Below are positions 55,776-64,000 of a stretch of 64,000 nt of DNA, piece after piece (the stretch's first letter is position 1; the number at the start of each line of letters is the position of its first letter). Both the position numbers and the translations under genes were made by a program. The notes beneath the pieces were generated by a model. That model saw only the letters and a program-made list of their open reading frames with translations, had not been told where the DNA came from and ran no database searches. Source of the DNA: Malachius bipustulatus (lineage: Eukaryota > Arthropoda > Insecta > Coleoptera > Melyridae); assembly GCA_910589415.1 (NCBI GenBank), contig OU342631.1, forward strand, positions 620,001-684,000. The letters run 5' to 3'.

Positions 55776-56051
55776 ACTTAAATAGAATAAATACATCAGT
55801 TTGGTTCAATACTCGAGGTCAAGAGAAAAAGAAAAATGGGAGGCCAATTTTATTTTTGCTAACAATTATTGTCTCAGCTTCGGCTAATCCAAGACAATAC
55901 TGGAAGCAAGGAAGATCGAAAACGTGATAGATAACGCTATAGGAGTTGCAGTGGTAAAAATCCACAGCATGGTGGTTGATGATACCCATGGTGTGACTCT
56001 CTTGTATCTATCACACCGATACCGTGACTACGAGTATAATAGTTAATATTA
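55776..56051. other. No gene recognised
   Basis: Non-coding, mildly GC-richer than the flanks. Nothing assigned. Confidence 0.35.
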
Positions 56052-56660
56052 TACAGGATGTTCAGTATATCTGAAGACATTGGAATATATAAAAAACTAC
56101 ACATAAAGGTCAAAAAAGTGGGCAATGAAAGTTGTTCGTCAGGAAGCCGGACATCGAACGATACCAGCCGAGCTCCCATCCCCATTTCCTGGGGGCAACT
56201 TTTTAATCTTCAATGGGAATCTTTATTTTTTATTGCAGACTCGGATTTTAAGGCTGAAAATACGTAGGAAATTGCTGCTGCTCGCCCCTCCTTGAAGGCA
56301 TGGCAAGGGGTATAATATTTCTAATTTTAGTTAGGAACATTTATTTTTCATTGCAGATTCGGATTTTAATTCTAAGAATACGTTGGAGTTGTCGGAACGA
56401 TTTTTTGCGATTAATGACAGATGGCGCTGTAATCTTGTCTTATTACTGAAATCGAACGAAAAAGATCCATAAATCGAGAAAAAATTTTATGACCAATTCT
56501 ACATATTTTTATCCATAAAATACGAATCTGCAATAAAATATAAGTGTTCCTATTTAAGATCGAGTTTGCTATCATCAGATGTCTCCCTTTTAGAAGAACA
56601 AAGTGCCCACTTTTTTTGATCGATTTGATTTTTTTTTTACATTTGCACATACTAAATTAC
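56052..56660. repeat. Foldback with three TTATTGCAGATTCGGATTTTA-type copies
   Basis: A word like ATTGCAGATTCGGATTTTA occurs at about 56230, 56350 and inverted at about 56520. GTCAAAAAAGTGGGCA near 56110 recurs inverted near 56610. The left edge has a TACAGGATG terminus (56053-56061). The structure is a composite foldback with no coding potential. Confidence 0.6.
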
Positions 56661-57271
56661 CTACGTTTATAACATTAAAATGAAAAATAGTTAATCGAAC
56701 TTCTCAATTAATTAATAATTTTGTATCTGTTCTTCACAATTATTGTAAAAATTTTTATTATAAAGTAAGTGAAATCAAGACGTGCGCGACACTGTTATTT
56801 TCTCACCTATATACACACATTTATTACTCCCTGCTCCGCAGGCTCGGGAGGAAATATAAAACCCTGGGAAACGGAGTGCCTTGTGACACATACTTTGTCT
56901 GATACTGTGCGTGTGCTTCCGTAATCTAAACCTTTATTAGGATTTGCTATGTCGTAAAATTTACTCACTAAAACCATGGTCAAACTATGGAAATATTTGG
57001 ACAGATCTTTTAGTTTAAATAGGATAAAAAATCATGATTTGTTTTTGTGAGTATACAATGGGGAACAAAATTGTTGTCATCTGGTCGACTTTGACAATGA
57101 AAAAATAGGATAATAATTGCAAGAGGTAAAATATCCAAATATGATGATGATAAGTATCCAAACATAAATTTGGAAAGACAAATCTAATAAAATGATTCAG
57201 ATTTTAGAACGTGCTAAAAGTAGGTAGTTTACAAGGACTCGTTAGTGGTTTAATTAATGTACATTTATTTT
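56661..57271. other. No gene recognised
   Basis: AT-rich non-coding sequence. Confidence 0.4.
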
Positions 57272-57775
57272 GAAGCGCGGGCGGTAGCGCGGTGGTTTAT
57301 GTCGCTGACGCTGTCATCGTCTGGGTTCGAGTCCTTGTGGTTCGAATACGTATTCTTGTGCCCGAAAAATGTCTGTCTGTCGGTCTGTCTGTCTGTGACT
57401 TTGCTAGGAAACACTCTAGAACCGCGAGTTTTCATGTGGGAATTTGGATAAGTTGAAATTTGGCTCCATTGAAGACGCGCACCGTGGCACGATGCCTATT
57501 GAAAATAAGCGGGATCCGTTCCCGGGAAGTGTCATTTTTTCGGGAATTTCGGGATAACATTCTTGTGGTCACTTTCAAGTCAAGAATAGATAAATTGAAA
57601 AACTTTACACCTAGACTCGATACTTACCTACCTTCTTCAAAAATTGCCGCAGAAAACTGTCCGTTAAGCTAATTAATAGGCCTTTATAATACCCACTGAT
57701 AGGCTTAATTTGTTAATGTGCTAATTTTTTGCCAATAAAGTTATATGTATATTATTATTATTATTATTATTATTA
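57272..57775 (+). mobile_element. tRNA-derived SINE with ATT tail
   Basis: An internal RNA polymerase III promoter is visible: A box TAGCGCGGTGG at 57285-57295 and B box GGTTCGAGTCC at 57324-57334. A CTGT microsatellite lies at about 57371-57402. The 3' half (about 57480-57665) reads like the C-terminal tail of a LINE ORF2 (FKSRIDKLKNFTPRLDTYLP), suggesting that the 3' part was borrowed from a partner LINE. The element ends in an ATT repeat at 57751-57775. A clear target duplication was not found. Confidence 0.75.
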
Positions 57776-58664
57776 ATTTTTGTTTGATTTTTAAAAAATT
57801 CATTACTTTTTGACAGTCAAAAAGTTCAGAATAAAACTAATCAATTATGTACTTAGAGAAAGACGCCTTAGTGAATGTTTCAAGTTTCAACGAAAAGGAA
57901 ATCATAATGGCCCATTATCTCTCAAAGCAAATGCTTCACCATGATGTCAACATCGCATCAGAATATCCTACAGATCGTTCTTTTCCCCATGATCGACGAA
58001 ACCAATCATATGTAATTTAATAAACTAAACAACATGTATCGTAAGACTGCAATTTGTAATTTCAAACGAATATATATATATCTTTAACTTCTTATTACAT
58101 TCTTGAGCACCTCTCGTCTGTGAATCCCTTGACGGATAATAATAATATGAGTAAGATGAACGTAGACCTGAAGTAACTATTAGTCATCGCGATACAACGA
58201 AAAGTTACTGAATTCCTATACTTACTAACAAACTTCAAATTGTTTCACACTCCTTCTTAATGACTTACAGGTAAAGTTTAGATTTCTCTTCATCTCGAGC
58301 GTCTTGTGAGTTTTTTTGGAGTCCCTTCAAAGTCGAGAGACTCCTTTTTCAGTCTTCACAGATTGACTTTTCGACATTTAAAACTGTTACTTGAACAATG
58401 ATGGTTTTTTGAATTATACAGGATGATTCACGATTCGATTTTGGTGGAACTACCTATCTCTGAAAGTAGGTGTAACCGAAATTTGAAAATTTACAAATAC
58501 ATTTCATATCAATGCAATAATGTAAAAGTATCTCATTTGAAATAATACAGTTGACGGCGACCTCCGGTATAACCGACGGAAACGGTAAGCGACTAAAAAT
58601 TTTAGGAGTATAAATTATTATGAAAATTTAAAAGTCAAAAGTTTTCAAATGAAAGCTGTCTTTT
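57776..58664. other. No gene; one TACAGGATGATTCA terminus
   Basis: A CAGGATGATTCACGATTCG end at about 58418 introduces sequence found in many insect MITEs (GTGGAACTACCTATCTCTGA), but its partner end was not identified. It may be the outer edge of the foldback that follows. Confidence 0.4.
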
Positions 58665-59388
58665 ATTATAATGGGATGGATCTAGGGTGAAAAACTTCCG
58701 AAAACGGCACTCGTTTTTTTTGATTTGTTTTTATTTTAGTCAACTTAGTGGACTACTCATTTGTTATGTGGCCGATTTGGCGCAAATTTGCAAATTTGTG
58801 ACCCAAAGCGCTGATTTGGGGGAAACGGATTTTTGCCCCTTAGGTTAGCTATGAGTCGTAGGGCAATCCAAAAACTTTGGATAAAAAAACCGAGATCTCG
58901 CGAGAGCGCACAATCTGGTGTAGCGCAATCGCGAATTTTTTTTTGCTAAAACGGGAGTCACCGGGAGCAACGGACGGAGCTGGAGACATAATTCAGGGGA
59001 AGGCAATGAGTTTACAGGGGTGAAAAAAATCACTCCTGTAAATTCATGTGTCCCAAGGGTTTCGGCCCATTTTTGTGCTTCGGTATATTAGAGGCGAAGG
59101 GGGGAGAGGAGAAACCTAAAACACACGGAATCGGACATAACTCCGTTTTTGCCCAATATCGCACAGCAAAAAAACTAATTTTCATTCTCCCCTTTACGAA
59201 AGTGTAACTTTCTGTCTTGATAAGACAACCGAAAGCGAAAGTAAAACATTCTAGGTGATAGGTTGCTAGATGGTTGCTAGCTGCTATGAAAAACTTTCGT
59301 GGCCTGGACAAAAAAGTAGAAATGTCAGTTTGATTAACGTTTATTTAGATGGAAAATTAAATGTAAAACTACAATAAAAAATTTCAGA

Positions 59389-59440
59389 AAATCTTTCTGG
59401 AACATACAAATAATTATTATTGTATGTTCCAGAAAGATTT
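59389..59440. repeat. Perfect 21-bp hairpin
   Basis: 59389-59409 (starts AAATCTTTCTGGAACATAC) is exactly inverted at 59420-59440 around a 10-base AT loop. It lies in the loop of the large foldback. Confidence 0.85.
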
Positions 59441-59692
59441 ACTGGACTTTGCAGCTTCTTGAATTAAATTCATTTTGAAGTGAACTACGATCAAAGATTC
59501 TAAAATTATAGCGGTACAGAGTTTTAAACTTGACAGTGTCATAAATTAATAATTTAAAACTATCGTTACTATGGTAATGTTAAGAACATGGCACCTTATA
59601 ATAATTCCATTGTTATCACTGAATCGTATTATATTACTCATTTCTTCTTAATCCGTGGTTCAATATGGCAAGGGGAGAATGAAAAGTTTAAT

Positions 59693-59821
59693 ACATTACA
59701 CGCTACGAAAGCTCTTTCAGGTGCTCGGAGTTTTTAAATACCCTCGGCTACGCTACGCTTCGCCTCGGGTATTCAAATACTCCTCACACCTAAAAGTAAC
59801 CTTTCGTATAGCTTGTAATGT
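59693..59821. repeat. 129-bp near-perfect palindrome
   Basis: The whole segment is close to its own reverse complement, from ACATTAC at one edge to GTAATGT at the other. The centre lies near 59757 in a GC-rich GGCTACGCTACGCTTCGCC stretch and there is almost no loop. It is probably a compact foldback MITE nested in the larger one. Confidence 0.85.
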
Positions 59822-60148
59822 AAATAACTATTTCTTGAATTGCTTATCGATTGATTAATATATGTATTTTTTTATCTTTTTACCAAAAATAACCAAATAA
59901 TGTCGACCAAAACAAAAAAATTAAAGAAATTTGTTAGCTTGCCAAAACATGTAAGCGCTAGGAGTCCCTAACCGTTTCTGTGTTATCGATAAAAGAAATC
60001 CCGTTTTTTTTAAACCCTCTCCCGCCCCTACTAATCAAAGCCAGGCTCATTTTCAAAGGATTGAAAAATTTACATTGGTAAACAAAAATTTCCTCACCCC
60101 CTCCCTTCATGATAAGGAAGCTATTATGTCCGATTCTGTGTGTTTTAT

Positions 60149-60164
60149 CCCCCCCCCCCCCCCC
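60149..60164. repeat. Run of 16 C
   Basis: Homopolymer C tract in the right arm of the large foldback. The left arm has GGGGGGAGAGGAG at the matching place, so the run probably expanded locally. Confidence 0.8.
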
Positions 60165-60585
60165 TCGCCTCTAATAAATGGGCCATAACCCTTGGGTTTA
60201 CTTAAAATGAATTTTCTGGAGTGATTTTTTCGCCCGGTTAGCTGATTGCCTCCCCCTGAATCTTGGTGATTCCCGTATTGGCAAAAAAAAACTAAGAAAA
60301 AAAACGGCAGATATCTTGGCGAGTAATGGACGGATTCGCGATTACGCGCTCTCGCGAGATCTAGGTTTTTTACCGGATTTTTTTTGGGCGGCGCCTCCAG
60401 CTAAGCCGGGGCAAAAAGCCGTTTTCCCCCATCTTACACATAGTTTTCTCCCCCCTCCTCACCGTCGAGACTTGAGCCAAATCGGCCACATAAAAAGAGT
60501 ACTTAGTCCACTTAGTTGATTGAAAAAAAAACAAGCTTCGTTTTGAAATTAAGATCCACCCCACTATTATACTTTTCTTGGTATA

Positions 60586-60816
60586 TTAGGTGTTTTTTAG
60601 GACTTTAGAAAGATATACTGTTTTATTTTATTATTTATACAGGGTGTTTCATTGGTAAACGGACAAACGGTAACTGAGGATGGAGGACACTGAGCTGGTT
60701 CTAAAAAACCTAAAAAACACATAAAGTAACGTTTGACAGCCGCATAGAGACTAGAGGACAGTGTAGTTTGAGATGAAAATAATAATTTGGTATATTGAGT
60801 ACTTATATCAAGTATA
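60586..60816. other. No gene; one TACAGGGTGTTTCATTGG terminus
   Basis: The terminus at about 60640 has no inverted partner in the window to its right. Nothing else recognised. Confidence 0.4.
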
Positions 60817-60820
60817 TTAA

Positions 60821-61277
60821 CCCTTAGTTGGTAACATACTTTTTTTCACTTTATAAGTAACATCCGTCTCTCAGTCGGGGATCATATTACAGTTCCACCA
60901 TTATAGGTAACATCCGTCGCTCAGTCGGAATAGGTATTATAATAATATGTATAATTACATATTTATTCGAATGTATTCTAGTAAACACAAATATATTTTA
61001 TTAAAACAAGACTTATTTCATTTTTATACATTTTTTTATATATTATACCTTTTCATTCACCATACTTTCGACCAACAGCCGACTGAGAGATGGACTGAAA
61101 TATATCGTTCTGAGTAACACCCGTCTCACAGACGTATTTTTGCGAAGGCGGCTACGGACTTTTTGACAACCAACTAGAGCATACCTAATACGAAATTTTT
61201 GTACATTCATTCGTTTGGATTCAGCGCAGCATCAAAACTTGGCATCCGCCTCAGAGTCGGATGTTACCAACTAAGGG
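60821..61277. mobile_element. piggyBac-type MITE with TTAA target sites
   Basis: A 457-bp element with a perfect 17-bp inverted repeat CCCTTAGTTGGTAACAT (60821-60837; inverted 61261-61277). It is flanked on both sides by TTAA (60817-60820 and 61278-61281), the exact target site of piggyBac transposases. The interior holds several copies of GTAACATCCGTCTCTCAGTCGG-like words: near 60859 and 60907 in + orientation, near 61118 diverged, and near 61077 and 61245 inverted. It carries no transposase, so it would need one supplied in trans. Confidence 0.88.
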
Positions 61278-61281
61278 TTAA

Positions 61282-62710
61282 GATTATTACAATAACGCCC
61301 ATATTCACAAACGATAATTTCCTAAATAATTATGTAATCAATTATACCCATCTCACTCTAACGCATAAAAACTGCATATCTCCATCCCATTTATTTAATT
61401 ATTTTCGAGATATTGCAGGACAGAAACGCTTTATGAATTCGGGCCTAAGTATAGTAAGATAATGATAATAAAGACGTGTATTGGTTCTTTTAAATTCTCT
61501 ACAATTTGTAAAATTTTCACAATTTTTCTAATTCTTTAAATTTCTTTTACAATTTATACTATGTAATTTTATATTACGTACTAATTTATAACACGCAGAG
61601 ATCCCTATCGCAGAATGCTATAGCACATTTCGCCCCCCTCTGTCCTGATTGATGCTACATAAATAGTTTATGGGGAAATATTATTGCTAATTATAAGAAT
61701 AGTTTGTAAAGAATATAGTTTGGAACGCTAGAGTCAAATTAGTAGGTACCTATTGTATTGAAACTATTAAGATATTAAACACAGAAAAAACATAACTACT
61801 AAAAAAGCCAGTGACTTAAAAAGCAGTCTAAAAGAAATCTAAAACTTAAGATAAATTAGTCGAAAGTAACGCTTTTCATTAGAAATTCTAAGCGAATCGT
61901 GAGACAAATAGAGAGTGACTATAAAATATGACGTTATTCTTGAATATTATTATGGATGGCAGCAGTCAAGGATTTGCAGATGCACTCGAAACTTAGGACT
62001 GTTATTAGACACCCCAACTACCCAACTTCAAACTTCGTTTCGAAGTTCATGTTTCAGAGTTCATAAAAACATATTTCGTTAGCTCGAATCATTTGTATTC
62101 AAATAGGGACGCAAGACGCAATAATCATGAAGATAAAGAAACCGCCGACTGAATAAAGTTCTCTATTTAATTATAATTATTATTGTGACTTCATTTTTAT
62201 GCTGTATGTTTAGGTTCTTTAGACGGGCAAGAAGAGAACTAACAATATACGGCTTCAAATTTAATATTTTTCTTTTTACAAGGTTTCAAGGAGAAATCGA
62301 ATATCTCATAAAGTTATAACTGAAGTTGCTCTTAAAAGCTGCTCAAAAATTGGTTAATTGTACTGAAAGTTTATTGTAACGTACCTAAATGAACGAATGA
62401 AAACAAAGAGAGAAATCAGAAGCTATCTGCTTCTGAGCTCTAATAAGAGCGAAATGGCCACCCAAGTCTTCAACAGGGTTCCTGTCTGCTTTAGGCTTCA
62501 GATCAGTGTTATCTATGAGCCCTACAACCCAAACAAACTTATTATTTTTATGTATTTCTCCAAAATCACGAAATTTCGATTTTAAAATCTCTCCTGTAGC
62601 TTTATCTTTCAAGATTAGTGAACAAAATTTTGGATCTTTGTAAAACTTTTAAATGACAAGATAGATGACTAGATTTTCGTTGAAAAAATTCCAAAAAGTC
62701 GCGTTACTCC
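61282..62710. other. No gene that can be supported
   Basis: AT-rich. The - frame at 62385-62612 (75 codons, with LKSKFRDFGEIHKNNKFVWV) is not obviously repeat-derived and could be a decayed coding piece, but I recognise no family. Confidence 0.35.
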
Positions 62711-62919
62711 TACAGGATGTCCTTTCAAAATTCCAAAAATCCAGGCCATGAGGCCCGGTTTCTGGTCGCAGTTTTTAATCTAGGGGACTGAAACTTTTGT
62801 GGGAGTAAGATATCCACAAGGAGTGGTCCGGTATTGAATTTGAGCAAAATCGATCAAGGCGTTCCAAAATGGCGGCCTTTTGAATTTTAGGGAAAAGGGC
62901 TATTTTTCGAACTCCTGTA
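62711..62919. mobile_element. Short MITE with TA-CAGGA ends
   Basis: Begins TACAGGATGTCC and ends GAACTCCTGTA, giving a 209-bp block between TA-flanked CAGGA termini. Beyond the terminus the arms match weakly. Non-coding. Confidence 0.5.
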
Positions 62920-64000
62920 TAAACAAGATAGAAAAAAAAACTTTTTACACAAATTAACAAGATTGGAAGAAAATTATTTTAAATTTGATTTAGTGCAATA
63001 AAATAAGCCTGGGTAGGAAAAGGGTAAAAATGGCTAAATTTCTATAACTGTTTATGGGCATTACGTTTGAAGGAATTGAACTGAAATTTGTACAATAGGA
63101 AAAGGGACAAAATTGTTAAATTTAAAAATCCATTGATGGAACGTTTTCAAACGAAGTGAAATAAAATTTTCACTTAAACCACGCACTATGCTATATGACC
63201 TGACTATGGAAAATTTCAGAAAGCCAATTTAGCGGTGAAAATATTCATAAAATTGAATCGCATAAAAATACACTATTTATGCGATTGATGCGCAAGAAGT
63301 TTTTTTTGTATTGATTCCGAATTTTTAAACAAAATTTCCTGAAACTTTCTCAGAAGTTTTTGCAAAAAATAGTGGAATGTTCGCACTTTTTTCTGTTTTT
63401 TTTTTGCCTTACAACACCGAAAATTTGCATCGTTTCGAGCAAACCGTTCCATACAAAGTTAAAATGAATAAAATTTACTTCATGCATAGTTATTAAATAG
63501 GACCAACGGGTCATTAGCTATAGCAAATTGAAAATTGTCGAAATTTGTATACTTCGCAAGAAATGGAATTCTTCATCGTTTTTGTATTTTAGTCGCAGCT
63601 ACCATACCTAATTTGTAGGTCATTTAAAGAATATGTTATCCCTACGTTAAAAATATATTCCGATTTCACCCAAATTATCTACATCCAAAATCTCTTCAAG
63701 ATACTAATAGGGGGTCAACCAAAAACACATTTTCTAAAATAAGTGAAAAATATAATTGTTCAGATCAACAAATTTGCAGAGTCTTAAAACATTGGCATAC
63801 GGATGAGAGGTGTTCTTGATTTCAATGTAAATTTTGACTCTTTACCCTTGGAACTTTCTTATCCACTGATAATTACTCTATTTTTTAATCAAAATTTTTT
63901 GCCCTCTAAAAATAGTTTCGTATCTTGCATGGTTTCTGTAGTATTATTTTTTATAATGGACCTACACTACTGAAAACGTATTTTTTGTGAAAACCTGAAA
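62920..64000. other. No gene recognised
   Basis: AT-rich sequence with many poly-A and poly-T runs to the window edge. I see no coding or repeat structure I can support. Confidence 0.4.

Larger units (their letters stand above)
58665..60585. mobile_element. Very large foldback (about 480-bp imperfect arms)
   Basis: The left arm (about 58665-59150) and right arm (about 60115-60585) are inverted copies sharing TTATGTGGCCGATTTGG, GATCTCGCGAGAGCGC, AATCGCGAAT, CCCAAGGGTT and ACACGGAATCGGACATAA-like words. The loop of about 960 bp contains two further palindromes. Frames at 58845-59311 and 60316-60564 fall within the arms and are not supported as genes. Confidence 0.8.

Noticed and set aside
1..64000. 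CRISPR array, tRNA or rRNA genes, bacterial-type operons
   Set aside because: No regularly spaced repeats with unique spacers and no complete tRNA cloverleaf; the only tRNA-like boxes belong to the SINE. The sequence is eukaryotic.

Overview
This window looks like nuclear DNA from an insect. It is AT-rich, intron- and transposon-dominated, with no operons, no Shine-Dalgarno-type gene packing and no long host reading frames. The element families are typical insect ones: BEL/Pao LTR retrotransposons, LINEs with endonuclease, reverse transcriptase and RNase H, mariner-like transposases with TA target sites and CAGGGTG termini, a piggyBac-type MITE with TTAA sites, and a tRNA-derived SINE. Dispersed TAGGTACCTA-type words recall Lepidoptera or Hemiptera, but I cannot fix the order from sequence alone.

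Layout. 1-16.5 kb: decayed MITEs and foldbacks, a broken mariner-like transposase (3.5-4.2 kb), a 5'-truncated LINE nested in a foldback (6.0-6.5 kb), an older LINE remnant (7.6-9.1 kb), and a pogo/pipsqueak-type helix-turn-helix remnant (15.0-15.2 kb). 16.6-22.2 kb: a near full-length LINE on the + strand with ORF1, ORF2 and a 31-base A tail. 24.4-26.3 kb: 5' half of a second, decayed LINE. 27.35-34.03 kb: a young BEL/Pao element (BEL1) on the - strand with 565-bp LTRs and a 5-bp target duplication. 34.06-34.19 kb: the only good candidate for a host exon, with the BEL1 insertion ending 33 bp before it. 34.7-38.9 kb: deletion derivatives of DNA transposons, a LINE 3' end and MITEs. 38.96-44.90 kb: a second young BEL/Pao element (BEL2), also on the - strand with a 5-bp target duplication. 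44.9-64 kb: an orphan LTR with primer-binding site, a second broken mariner-like transposase, hammerhead-ribozyme-like motifs of the kind known from Penelope-like elements, tandem leader repeats of another LTR element, a SINE, very large foldbacks and a piggyBac MITE.

Most notable. Both BEL elements keep an uninterrupted reading frame, nearly identical LTRs and clean target duplications, yet each has lost an internal block of pol in frame: BEL1 lacks most of RNase H, and BEL2 lacks most of RNase H plus the whole integrase. This suggests recently mobile deletion derivatives that depended on trans-acting proteins. Three CTGAAGA...GAAAC motifs at 51.6, 52.3 and 55.7 kb resemble hammerhead ribozymes; two of them fold well by hand. 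All calls were made by reading the sequence, without database searches.
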